The notes: generated by a model not told the origin, from the sequence alone. A stretch of 64,000 nucleotides of DNA from CAVWXT01 sp963759115 (GCA_963759115.1 CAVWXT010000005.1:2542001-2606000); one strand, 5' to 3'; shown: positions 55,955-64,000, counted from the first letter of the stretch. Numbers and translations are program-made.

Positions 55955-56034
55955 GGGGACTGTCCCGATTTTCGCGGCGGGGAGAACGTCTCCGCGCGAA
56001 TTGGCCTGACCGCCGCGAAAATGGGACTGTCCCC
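55955..56034. repeat. GGGGACTGTCCC hairpin
   Basis: The arms 55955-55980 and 56010-56034 pair with one unpaired base (outer GGGGACTGTCCC, inner ATTTTCGCGGCGG). This closely matches the 17069-17148 copy. It lies between the receiver and pterin-dehydratase genes. Confidence 0.8.
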
Positions 56035-56083
56035 CTGACGCCGCAAGCATTGACTCTGGCCGCCCCATTGCAAGAATTCCTGT

Positions 56084-56446
56084 ATGGCGAGTCAGGCGGC
56101 CGAGCAACTGGCGAGAAAACACTGCCGTGCCTGTGAAGGGGGGGGCGACAAGTTCACCCCCGCCCAAGCCGAGGCCCAACTCGGGGCACTCTCCGGCTGG
56201 CATCTGACCGGCGGCGGAGACCGCATCCGCAAGGATTGGCAGATGAAGGACTTCCTGGCCGGCATCGAGTTCCTCAATCGCGTGGCCGAGTTGGCCGGGA
56301 GCGAGGGCCACCACCCCGATCTGCACTTGGAAGGCTACCGCCACGCCTGGATCGAGTTGTGGACCCACGCCGTGGGCGGCCTGTCCGAAAACGACTTCAT
56401 TCTGGCCGCCAAGATCGACGCCATTCCGGCTTTGGTGCGGGGGTAG
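56084..56446 (+). CDS. pterin-4a-carbinolamine dehydratase
   Basis: This is an intact 120-residue protein. The active-site motif EGHHPDLHLEGYRHAWIELWTH, with its histidines and tryptophan, and GWHLTGGGDRIRKDWQMKDF are characteristic of PCD/DCoH. The enzyme dehydrates 4a-hydroxy-tetrahydropterin, recycling the cofactor of aromatic amino acid hydroxylases. It is also found in bacteria without such hydroxylases, where it may serve molybdopterin or folate pathways. It has an extra N-terminal CRACEGGG segment. A hairpin overlaps its stop codon. Confidence 0.93.
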   Translation: MASQAAEQLARKHCRACEGGGDKFTPAQAEAQLGALSGWHLTGGGDRIRKDWQMKDFLAGIEFLNRVAELAGSEGHHPDLHLEGYRHAWIELWTHAVGGLSENDFILAAKIDAIPALVRG

Positions 56447-56546
56447 CAGCCTGTTGAAAAAGGGGGACTGGCTCCGAGCCGGCATGTGCAAACACCGCAA
56501 GAAACGGATGTCGTGAGGTGCCTGTCCCCCTTTTTCAACAGGCTGC
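56446..56546 (+). terminator. GGGGACTGG-type hairpin with T tract after the pterin dehydratase gene
   Basis: The arms 56446-56472 and 56519-56546 pair over at least 23 exact bases (outer GCAGCCTGTTGAAAAAGGGG). The right arm contains TTTTT. It begins at the last base of the stop codon, so it may serve as a terminator while being a copy of the dispersed repeat. Confidence 0.6.
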
Positions 56547-56596
56547 TGGTGGGGTGGGGGTAGATTCAGCCAATGCCGCGAGCAGCCCTAGCGGTT

Positions 56597-58155
56597 CCTG
56601 TTGAGTGTGCGGCAAGTATCTATGGCGCGAAAGGTGGGGAGGTTGTATAACTTGGGGTAATGTCTCGGTTGCAGCACAAAGCGAAGCAGGAGGAAATCGC
56701 AATGGCGTTACCCAAGTTGGATCGAAAGGCCTACGAGGAGCAGATGCGGGCGGAGTTCGAGCGTGCGTTGCGGGAGGTGGCCGACGCGGTGGATGGTGCG
56801 CCGCAGGGTCGGGTGATTCGCGATAGCGAGGAGAAAGCGAGGGATGCCTTGGATCGCTTTCGCCTGGTCGCCTACGAAAAGGCGATCCAGATGAAGGTCA
56901 ACGCGGCGGAAGCCGCTTTTCCCCCCTCCCCACAGCGCGACGACGGGAAAGAAGAAACGACATAAAGGAAAGCAGTCCACCAGCGTCCTGACCATCAATG
57001 GGCGGATCGACGTATGGCGGATTCGTTGGCACTGTCGGCAGGAAGGAAGCGAAACGCCGGCAGACCGCTGGTTGGACGAAGCCGAAGCCACGATCAGCGA
57101 AGGGGTTCGGGAGATGGCATGTCGGTTGAACCAGGATTCCGCCAGTTTTGCGAAGACGGCGGCAAATCTGGCGCGTGCGGCGCATTGGTCCATCAGCAAG
57201 GAAGCGTTGCGGCAGTTGATCGAAGGGGAGGGCAAGGCGGTGTTGCGTGCCTTGCAGCGTGGGGAATTACAGCCGGAGTGGACGGCCGAAGAATGCCGCA
57301 CGGCCGAGGGCGTTTCTCGGCTGTATCTGGGATGTGACGGTGTCAAAGTGCCTCTGGTCACGGAGAAAGAAAAGCAGCAGCGGCGGACGAAGATTCGTGA
57401 AAAACGGCGGCAGTGCGGCCGTCGCTGTCGGCCTTTGCCCCGCGCGAAAACGGGAGCCGATCAAGCCTACAAGGAATTCAAGGTGGCCAACTTCTATGAC
57501 GAAACGATGAAGCATCGCTATGTGGGAGCGACCAGCGGCGATCACGAAGCCGCGGGGCGTTTGATGCGGCGGATGGCGTGCCAACTGGAGTTGCCCAAGG
57601 CCGAAGAGAAGGTGGCCAACGTGGACGGGGCTCCCTGGATTCGCAACCAGATCGAGTTTCACGGTTTGGTGGACGCCATTGGATTGGACTTCTATCACCT
57701 GCGGGAGAACTTGCAGAAGAGCCGCCGGATTGTGTTTGGCGAAGAGTCCGCGCAAGGCAAGACATGGCTGGAGGGAGTGATGCACACGTTTCGGCACGTA
57801 GGCTACGATTCCGCTTGGGACCAATTGGTGGCTTGGCGTTCTCCCCTGCGCTCGCCGACCAAACGGAAGGAAGCCAACCGCCTGCTGCATTATGTGGCGG
57901 AGCGCAAGCCGATGATCCACTACCCTGAGTTCCGCCGTCGCGGTTGGCAGATTGGCAGCGGGCCTACCGAAAGCGAGTGCAAAACCACCACGCATCGGGT
58001 CAAAGGCCGCGGACGCCGCTGGGATGGAGACAACGCCGAAGCGATGATGGCCCTCGCAACACTGGACGACAGCCGCATGTGGCAAACTTACTGGATAACC
58101 TCAAATCCCGCAAAGAATTAAGGGTGCCAGAAAATCTGGCCGCACACCCTGTTGA
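56597..58155 (+). mobile_element. ISKra4-like insertion sequence with 8-bp target duplication
   Basis: The target duplication CCTGTTGA lies at 56597-56604 and 58148-58155. The element proper, 56605-58147 (1543 bp), has imperfect terminal inverted repeats of about 21 bases starting GTGTGCGGC (16 of 21 matching). It encodes one transposase with one frameshift. It landed between the pterin dehydratase gene and a MazEF-type module. Confidence 0.85.
56702..58121 (+). CDS. ISKra4-family transposase (one frameshift)
   Basis: The start is ATG 56702-56704, with AGGAGG 8 bases upstream. The first frame (LDRKAYEEQMRAEFERALREV) runs to about 56950 and then stops at 56965. The protein continues in a second frame with GKKKRHKG, VLTINGRIDVWRIRWHC and the catalytic part: YLGCDGVKVPLV, VANVDGAPWIRNQI (acid residues), and WQIGSGPTESECKTTTHRVKGRG. 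The total is about 470 residues. The break falls in a run of AAG. It may be a sequence error or a natural frameshift site; some IS use programmed frameshifting, but this family is not known for it. Confidence 0.82.
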
Positions 58156-58201
58156 CACGCGGTGTTACAATGGAGAAGATTAGTCGATCGGGGATCAGCA
58201 C

Positions 58202-58465
58202 ATGGCAATTCGCCTGACCGAAGAACAGTGGGCCAATGTCGTTCAAGAGAGCGAGGTCCCCGTGCGGATCAGCGATCCCGCGGAGAGCGCGACATTCGTG
58301 CTCGTTCGAGCAGAAGCCTACGAACGATTCAAGGCGTTGTTTGAAGAGGATCCGGTTACTGAACAGGAACGGCTGTTCCAACTCGAGCAATTCGGGAAGC
58401 GCGCCGGCTGGGACGATCCTGAAATGGACGTGTACGACGACCTTGACCCTCGTCGCAGGCCATGA
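58202..58465 (+). CDS. antitoxin of a MazEF/PemIK-type pair
   Basis: This is an 87-residue acidic protein. It has LTEEQWANVVQESEVPVRISDPAESATFVLVRAEAYERFKALFEED, resembling small Phd-like or MazE-like antitoxins. It ends MDVYDDLDPRRRP. The last four bases overlap the toxin start (ATGA), so translation is coupled. It should bind and neutralise the toxin and repress their shared promoter. It lies 47 bases beyond the ISKra4-like element, so its own promoter is close to, or has been altered by, the insertion. Confidence 0.75.
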   Translation: MAIRLTEEQWANVVQESEVPVRISDPAESATFVLVRAEAYERFKALFEEDPVTEQERLFQLEQFGKRAGWDDPEMDVYDDLDPRRRP

Positions 58466-58815
58466 CCATCTCTCGTGGCGACATCGTGCTGGTCGATTAT
58501 CCGTTCAGCGATCGAACTGGCAGCAAAGTCCGGCCCGCATTGGTTGTGCAGGCGGACGCTCTCAACCACCGCATCACCGACACCATTCTGGCTGCCGTTA
58601 GCCGTTCGACGCACCGGGCCTCGGCCACACAGTTGTTCATCGACATTTCCACGCGTGATGGGAGTCAGACGGGACTGCGGCAGAACTCGATGATCCAGTG
58701 CGAGAACCTGTTGACGCACGATCAGCGCTTGATTCTCGCCAAGATCGGGGGACTCTCCGCCCCGTTGATGCAGCGGGTGAATGACTGCCTCCATGCGGCA
58801 CTCGATTTGGCTTGA
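58462..58815 (+). CDS. MazF/PemK-type mRNA interferase toxin
   Basis: This is an intact 117-residue protein. The PemK/MazF fold is shown by ISRGDIVLVDYPFSDRTGSKVRPALVV and by LRQNSMIQCENLLTHDQRLI. The basic and threonine/serine residues of the RNA-cutting site are in RTGSKVRPA and SRSTHRAS. It should cleave mRNA and stop growth when freed from its antitoxin. Unlike the vapBC and MNT/HEPN loci of this window, the toxin is complete. It is followed by acetate kinase after 125 bases, with no sign of co-regulation. Confidence 0.88.
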   Translation: MTISRGDIVLVDYPFSDRTGSKVRPALVVQADALNHRITDTILAAVSRSTHRASATQLFIDISTRDGSQTGLRQNSMIQCENLLTHDQRLILAKIGGLSAPLMQRVNDCLHAALDLA

Positions 58816-58939
58816 CAGGATCGGGACGCCCGCTTCCCATCTTCCTTCCCCAATTTTCTTTTCCCCAATGTTCTTTCCGGGCTCGGGCGCGCGGCCCGCA
58901 AGAAGCCGGGGATTCTCGCTTCTCTACGCGGCCGATATA

Positions 58940-60188
58940 ATGCGTTCCTCTCAAGCCTTCGGGGGGAACGTGAACGCCAATGATTCCTGTTGCGTGCTGA
59001 CTATCAACAGCGGCTCGTCGAGCCTGAAGTTCTCCGTCTACCAGATGGGGCCGGCCGAGACGCTCATGTTCTCGGGCAGCGTCGAGCGGATCGGGCTCAA
59101 GGCAAGCCGCTTCCACGTTCGCGGCGCCGACGGCAAGACCCTCGTCGATGAGCATCGCGACCTGCCCGACCACGACGCCGCCTGCGCGATCCTGTTGGAC
59201 TGGCTGCAAGGCCGGCTGCCCGAGCGGCGGCTGGAAGCGGTGGGACACCGGGTGGTACACGGGGGACCGCAGTACAACCAGCCGCACCCGATCACGCCGG
59301 AACTGCTGGCCACGCTCGAAACGCTGGTCCGCCTCGCCCCGGAACACCTGCCGCACGAACTGCTGGCGATCCGGGCGTTGGAGCGGCGCTATCCGGCGCT
59401 CCGGCAGGTTGCCTGTTTCGACACGGCCTTCCACCGCCACATGCCCGAGGTGGCCCAGCGTTACCCCATGCCCCGCAGTCTATGGCAAGAGGGCGTCCGC
59501 CGCTACGGTTTTCACGGCCTGTCCTATGAGTACATCCTGCAGAAGCTCGCACAAGAGGCCGGCCGAGAGGCCGCCGCCGGCCGGGTGATCGTGGCGCACC
59601 TGGGCAACGGGGCGAGCATGGCGGCCATCCGCGGCGGCGTCGGCATCGACACCACGATGGGCCTGACGCCGGCCGGCGGGCTGATGATGGGCACCCGCTC
59701 CGGCGACCTCGACCCCGGCGTCCTCCTCTATCTGCTCCGCGAAAAGGGCCGCAGCCCTTCCACCCTGGATTACCTCGTGAACCAGCGGGCCGGGCTGATC
59801 GGCGTTTCCGGCACCACCTCCGACATGCGCGACCTGCTGCGCGCAGGAGGCCGGCGATCGCCACGTTGCCGAGGCCATCGAACTATACTGCTACCAGGCG
59901 CGAAAACACCTCGGGGCGCTGGCCGCCGTGCTGGGTGGTCTGGATACGTTGGTCTTCACGGCCGGCGTCGGCGAAAATGCCCCCGCGATCCGCGACCGCA
60001 TCTGCCAAGGGCTGGAGTTCTTGGGCATCCACCTCGACACGGCCCGCAACGAAGCCAATGCGCCGGTCATCAGCCGCGACGGCAGCCCGGCCACGGTCCG
60101 CGTGCTGAAGACCGACGAGGAGTTGATGATCGCCCGGCACACGTACAAGGTCGTCCGCGGTTTGCCGCGGCTTGATTCTAGTTCCTGA
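58940..60188 (+). CDS. ackA: acetate kinase (one frameshift)
   Basis: Joining the frames gives about 415 residues. The start is ATG 58940; a GTG at 58970 beside GGGGGG is an alternative. AckA motifs include VLTINSGSSSLKFSVY, GHRVVHGG, FDTAFH, RYGFHGLSYEYI, HLGNGASM, GTRSGDLDPGV and FTAGVGENAPAIRD. The frame breaks near 59847, where one extra G separates DMRDLLR from QEAGDRHVAEAIELYCYQ. It makes ATP and acetate from acetyl phosphate. The phosphoketolase that makes acetyl phosphate starts 3 kb downstream, so the two were probably neighbours before the intervening DNA arrived. Confidence 0.93.
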
Positions 60189-60305
60189 GGGAAACAGAGA
60201 CTACCGACCGCTTTACTCGTGCGCCTTTACTCGTGCCGCCTTCCGCCCCCGCGGCCGTCCGGGCAAAGAATCGCAAACCAACGGTTCCTGACACCTTTTC
60301 TCTTG

Positions 60306-61052
60306 CTATCGCGGTCGGATGACATGATGAACCAACCCGGCGCCCGCGAGTGCAATCACATAGGAGATTTGCTCGTTTCGGGCGGCGCCCTCATTGCTGG
60401 ACCAAGCTGTTGGAACTTCGACACCGGCGAGGCTACGCAGGTTGCGGCGGTAACCTTTTTTTGCCTCAGCAGGCAAGGCAACTGCTGCAATAAAGCCCAC
60501 CTTCAATCCACCATTGTATGAACTGACGCGGATCAAATTCATCTGCTCATCAATCTCGTTTATGTGAAGGTAACGCCTACCGAAGCGAGCTGCGACATGA
60601 TGCCATTTCCAGTCCTCAAGGCCCGCCACAAAACCTTCCGCGAAGCCCGCTACCAGGTTCTCGTTTCTCGCCGCTTCCTCAGCTTCCCAATACGGCGCGC
60701 CCATGGCCACAAAAATGCTGACATAGGCCACCGCCGGCAATACGATCAGCGCGGGACCAGTGCCGACCGCCGCGTCCGTGTACATTAGGCCCCCTGCCTG
60801 TGCGTCGACTAAAGCAAGCACGCTATCCCAGTAGGCTGATAGTACCCCGCTTCGAGCCATGAACGCCATACTATAGAGGCCGCCTACATTCATAATGTTC
60901 TTACGAAACTCTTCAAGAGTACCCGTAAAGAACTCTCCTGTTTGGGGATCAAATGGCATGATTCGTCCCTCAAAGGTCCGATCGCGAATACGGACGGAGG
61001 AATTTCCGGCCGTGCGAGTCGGCAACGTAATCATAGGTTCTCTGATTGTCAC
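60306..61052 (-). CDS. protein of unknown function with a hydrophobic middle
   Basis: The frame codes for 248 residues; the true start may be the internal methionine at about residue 32 (MPFDPQTGEFFTGTLEEFRKN). A hydrophobic segment at about residues 98-118 (ALIVLPAVAYVSIFVAMGAP) is followed by a helical region (GFAEGFVAGLEDWKWHHVAARFG). Later comes YLHINEIDEQMNLIRVSSYNGGLKVGF. The C-terminus has a second hydrophobic patch. The end regions resemble tips of secreted or Rhs-associated proteins, but I cannot assign a family. Its GC content is lower than that of ackA next to it, which suggests acquisition. It is read opposite to ackA and xfp. Confidence 0.5.
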   Translation of the reverse strand: MTIREPMITLPTRTAGNSSVRIRDRTFEGRIMPFDPQTGEFFTGTLEEFRKNIMNVGGLYSMAFMARSGVLSAYWDSVLALVDAQAGGLMYTDAAVGTGPALIVLPAVAYVSIFVAMGAPYWEAEEAARNENLVAGFAEGFVAGLEDWKWHHVAARFGRRYLHINEIDEQMNLIRVSSYNGGLKVGFIAAVALPAEAKKGYRRNLRSLAGVEVPTAWSSNEGAARNEQISYVIALAGAGLVHHVIRPR

Positions 61053-61601
61053 ACACCGCCGTACTCAGCAGGCTACCAAGAATATTTGTCGGGTTCGTGA
61101 GGCCATTGCAGCGGTAGCAGGGCACGCACTGCCGGTCGCGTGAGGCGAAAATTGTCACCTGGAACATTCTTAGAGCGAGCCGGCAAGAAGGCAAGTGACA
61201 AAAGGTGTCAGGAATGTTTCAGGTCAAACAAAGGGGGGTCAGGTGGAACAAAGGGTGGAACAAAGGAAACAAAGGGGGGGGACAAACGGGACATTCTACT
61301 TTTCCAAAAAACACTGGGGGGGGACAAAGGGGACAGGGGGGACAAAGGGGACATTCTACTTTTCCAAAAAACACTGGCACCATACGCAAACTGCATCATG
61401 TGTCGAAGCAAGACATCACAAAAAGTGGGTGTCCCCTTTGTTCCCCCAACGCGACGTAGCCGCCACCAATCACGGCTCACTATGAACATGAGGGAACAGA
61501 GGAAACGGAGAGCTGGTCGGTCTCTGTTGCCTCTGTTACCTCCTGTTCGGGTCCTTTGTTATGCCATTAGCCTTCAGGATTGAGGATTTCTCCACAAAGT
61601 T
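61053..61601. repeat. G-rich region with 60-bp tandem repeat and inverted partner
   Basis: I see no credible gene. GGAACAAAGG and GGGACAAAGG units fill 61230-61340. A 60-bp period repeats ACATTCTACTTTTCCAAAAA (61291 and 61351). A complementary CCCCTTTGTTCCCCC lies at about 61432-61446. Further on, GGAACAGAGGAAAC and GTTGCCTCTGTTACC (about 61494-61545) are also complementary. This again has the pattern of tandem units with an inverted copy on the far side. Confidence 0.65.
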
Positions 61602-63141
61602 TCATGCGGCTAGTGCGTTAAGTTGTTGAAGTGTTGCGGTTTGTGCAACAAGCAGAGCACTTGCTATTTTTCGACCTTTGGGCGTGACATGGTAACGACG
61701 TTGACCCTTAATTTTGCGGATCAAGCCGTGTGCGCAACAATCGCAGTCGATAACTGACACGCGAAGCGATGCGGGAACGTTCGCCTTGGTCCGCACGACG
61801 GCCCGGATACAATCGGGTTGCGATGTCACGGTTAGTGAAACCATCGGCGATGTACTCTCCGCGCGTAACCGCCTCCAAGAGTGTGCGGTCTTCATCCGAC
61901 CAGGGACGAAGGGCGCGACAACGGGTCCCATTACGCCGCACGGGGCGACAAATGGGGGTCACAAGGTCGCTCAAAGACGTAGTGGTGTCCAGTGTCGCCA
62001 GCGCCTCGGCATAGCGGCGATTGACCTGTTCCGAAACCTCCGCCCGGCGATGAAGGTCTGCCACGCTCTTGCGCAACGGTCGCCATGCCTTCGCACCTTG
62101 TGGATCGCCCTGGGCGGTGCGAAAAACACGAAACTGCTTCGGTTGGCTGATCGTGGTTTCAATCCGCAGGACCGAGCCAGCCTTGTCGTACGCCTTCACC
62201 GTATTGCCTCCCAGATGATGTTTGATGCGGACGCCTTCATGTCGGCGGAGATTGGCGTCCACTTCGCCCTGGAAGGAGCGACGCTTGCTCATAAAACGCA
62301 AGATGTCGTCGCAACTCAAGGCGGTCATCGCACCGCGAATCAACGGCCGATAGAGGGCCTGCAGGCTGGCCGGCGAATCGAAACAAACGTCGGTCGCCCA
62401 TTCCGTCTGGAACGCCGTCCAGTACACCTCCGGGCCGTTCAACCGCTGTCGATAGCCGGGACACAACCGCGCCAGAACTCGGTCCAACGAGCGAATCCAG
62501 CGATGGCATTGCATCCGGTTCATCAATTTTTGGGCGGAGTCGAAGTCTTCAATCCAGGGGAAACAGTTGTCGTGGCGGCGGTAGGTGATCCCCCGGCGAT
62601 CCAAACGGCGGGCAAGCCACTCGCGCCCATTGATCCAGACTTGTACGCCGTAGGGCAACCAGGTCTGCAAGCGAGCGCCCATCAGGCCGAACTCGCCGTC
62701 CAGCCAGTATTTGTAGAGGTGCAGGCATTTGGTCCGTTCCCGCCGCAGTTCGAGCCTCTTGTTTTGCCGGTTGCCGCGAATCCGGTAGGTGTCGCACGGC
62801 TCCAGACACGTCAGTACGCAGACCAAGCCTTCGGATACGGGATTTTCCCGGAGAATGTCGCGGGCCAGTTCGTCTTTGCGAACGCCGGAGGCGCCAAGAT
62901 AACGGATTGGTCGGCGGCGACGTTCCGCTTCCGCCAAGCAAGCGAGTTTCATCGCCTCACTGGTGGCCAACGCCCATTGCGAAAACTCGGTGAGCCGAAT
63001 CCCCATGTGCAACAACCACTTGAGCATGCCGTCAACGAACATAAACAACGGACAACAGCCCCGAAACACCAAGCGATCCCAACCTTTCAACACGCCAATG
63101 ACACGCGATGGGTCTTGTGCTAAAATCAGACTGTTCTTCAT
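61602..63141 (-). CDS. unnamed conserved protein, probably of a mobile element (one frameshift)
   Basis: The start is ATG 63139-63141. The main frame stops at 61708. Near 61720 it continues in another frame with AHGLIRKIKGQRRYHVTPKGRKIASALL and stops at 61602, giving about 510 residues. I recognise a widely spread, unnamed, often multi-copy family: VLKGWDRLVFRG, NPVSEGLVCVLTCLEPC, KYWLDGEFGLMGARLQTW, VWINGREWLARRLDR, VRIKHHLGGNTVKAYDK and VLRIETTI. The C-terminus is a winged helix, so databases may call it MarR-like. It is basic and probably binds nucleic acid. A hairpin covers its ribosome-binding site. I do not know its activity. Confidence 0.7.
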
Positions 63142-63192
63142 GGGTATCCTTGCCTTTCAGTGCGGGTTTTGCCAAAAACCGCAAGGATACCC
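63142..63192 (-). promoter_or_regulatory. hairpin that hides the ribosome-binding site of the unnamed gene
   Basis: The 12-base arms 63142-63153 and 63181-63192 are exact complements (GCAAGGATACCC in the leftward transcript). The 3' arm ends directly at the ATG and contains the AAGG site, 7 bases before it. Inside the loop a second stem forms (GCGGTTTTTGG / CAAAACCCGC). On the + strand the hairpin is followed by TTTTTT, so it could also terminate rightward transcripts. Confidence 0.65.
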
Positions 63193-63262
63193 TTTTTTAT
63201 CCCCCTTGGCTGCGGCTACGCCGCGCTAGGCTGTAGCATAACCTACGAAAGGATACGTAAGC

Positions 63263-64000
63263 ATGGATCAACCACTCTCCGCCGAACTCATGCGCAAGAT
63301 GGACGCCTACTGGCGGGCGGCCAACTACTTGTCGGTCGGCCAGATCTACCTCTACGACAACCCGCTCTTGAAGGAGCCGCTGCGGCGCGAGCACATCAAG
63401 CCGCGGCTGTTGGGCCACTGGGGCACCACGCCGGGGTTGAACTTCATCTACGTCCACCTGAACCGGGCGATCAAGCAGTTCGACCTGAACGCCATTTTCA
63501 TTACAGGGCCCGGCCACGGCGCCCCCGGCATCGTGGCCAACACCTACCTGGAAGGGACCTACAGCGAGCTCTATCCCAACGTCTCGCAGGACGAACAGGG
63601 CATCAAGCGGCTCTTTACCCAGTTCTCGTTTCCCGGCGGCATTCCCAGCCACACGGCCCCGGAGACGCCCGGCTCGATCCACGAGGGAGGCGAATTGGGC
63701 TACTCGCTGTCGCACGCCTACGGGGCCGCGCTCGATAACCCCGATCTGCTGGTGGCGTGCGTGGTCGGCGACGGCGAGGCGGAGACCGGTCCCTTGGCCA
63801 CCAGTTGGCATTCCAACAAGTTCCTGAACCCGGTCCACGACGGGGCCGTGCTGCCGATCCTGCACCTGAACGGATACAAGATTGCCGGACCCACGGTGCT
63901 GGCGCGGATCAGCCACGAGGAGTTGGACGAGCTCTTCCGCGGTTACGGATACACGCCGTACTTCGTCGAAGGCGACCAGCCCGAGGCGATGCACCAATTG
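63263..64000 (+). CDS. xfp: xylulose-5-phosphate/fructose-6-phosphate phosphoketolase, N-terminal part
   Basis: The first 246 codons are in the window, from ATG 63263-63265 with AAAGG about 9 bases upstream. They are unbroken. Phosphoketolase signatures include YWRAANYLSVGQIYLYDNPLL, RLLGHWGTTPGLNFIY, GPGHGAPGIVANTYLEG, FPGGIPSHTAPETPGSIHEGGELGYSL and VVGDGEAETGPLATSWH, where thiamine diphosphate and phosphate bind. The enzyme splits xylulose 5-phosphate or fructose 6-phosphate with phosphate, giving acetyl phosphate and a triose or tetrose phosphate. Together with ackA upstream it gives a short route to acetate and ATP. The rest of the gene lies beyond the window. Confidence 0.96.
   Translation, partial: MDQPLSAELMRKMDAYWRAANYLSVGQIYLYDNPLLKEPLRREHIKPRLLGHWGTTPGLNFIYVHLNRAIKQFDLNAIFITGPGHGAPGIVANTYLEGTYSELYPNVSQDEQGIKRLFTQFSFPGGIPSHTAPETPGSIHEGGELGYSLSHAYGAALDNPDLLVACVVGDGEAETGPLATSWHSNKFLNPVHDGAVLPILHLNGYKIAGPTVLARISHEELDELFRGYGYTPYFVEGDQPEAMHQL

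Noticed and set aside
56930..56970. Programmed frameshift in the ISKra4-like transposase
   Set aside because: An AAG-rich run is present, but so many unrelated genes in the window carry similar single-base breaks that an error is more likely. Kept as a possibility only.
61208..61489. 93-codon open frame in the G-rich repeat
   Set aside because: The translation is a direct readout of tandem repeats (SPLSPLSP), with no sign of a real protein.
1..64000. tRNA and rRNA genes
   Set aside because: I found no cloverleaf-like segment with conserved T-loop sequence and no rRNA-like stretch by reading. A covariance search would be needed to exclude a tRNA fully.

Overview
The window looks like part of a planctomycete chromosome (Planctomycetota, probably Pirellulales-like; inferred from gene content, not measured). 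It is GC-rich. It carries a sulfatase and a secreted alpha-L-fucosidase, a DUF4058 protein, a large Hsp70/DUF3731 chaperone, a Ser/Thr kinase joined to a Cache sensor, an FHA-cyclase, a secretin-like protein and KDO transferase (waaA). Most genes are chromosomal housekeeping or metabolic genes, broken up by insertion sequences and many kinds of short palindromic repeat. Many reading frames are broken by single-base insertions or deletions, even secA, so sequence error is the simplest explanation. I join the pieces and say where the breaks are.

Layout. 1-1.2 kb: DNA methyltransferase running off the left edge. 1.4-12.5 kb: FHA-cyclase, an IS481-like element, a BamE-like protein, then a leftward cluster of a 1324-residue secreted glycosidase-like protein, a POTRA/FtsQ-like protein and a kinase-Cache receptor. 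13-20 kb: SPL-type radical SAM protein, PEBP protein, rtcB with archease (RNA ligation), a membrane gene split by a palindrome, metK. 20-22.5 kb: an IS1202/ISNCY-like element with a 17-bp target duplication just upstream of the metK promoter, and a four-helix-bundle protein cassette. 22.5-30.6 kb: fucosidase, waaA, a cluster of toxin-antitoxin remnants, secA. 30.9-41 kb: secreted sugar-isomerase-like protein, secretin-like protein, MNT nucleotidyltransferase with a truncated partner, OPT transporter, Hsp70/DUF3731, FadL-type porin. 41-48.3 kb: FixJ regulator, UDP-glucuronate decarboxylase, DUF4058, epimerase, HD-GYP regulator, sulfatase. 48.3-54.4 kb: a hydC-hydB-hydA [FeFe]-hydrogenase operon whose HydB is fused to a GltD/NfnB-like flavoprotein, with a four-helix-bundle cassette lodged between hydB and hydA. 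54.7-64 kb: CPBP protease, receiver protein, pterin dehydratase, ISKra4-like element, MazEF-type module, acetate kinase, an unassigned protein, a G-rich tandem repeat, an unnamed probably mobile 500-residue protein, and the start of phosphoketolase.

How the genes work together. The hydrogenase suggests H2 production or uptake linked to NAD(H), ferredoxin and possibly NADP(H) under low oxygen. Phosphoketolase and acetate kinase form a short route from sugar phosphates to acetate and ATP. Sulfatase, fucosidase and the large glycosidase-like protein suggest growth on sulfated or fucosylated polysaccharides. The most unusual features are the HydB-GltD fusion, the repeat-bounded four-helix-bundle cassettes (two with a gene, at least one without) and the unnamed protein between ackA and xfp whose ribosome-binding site sits inside a hairpin.
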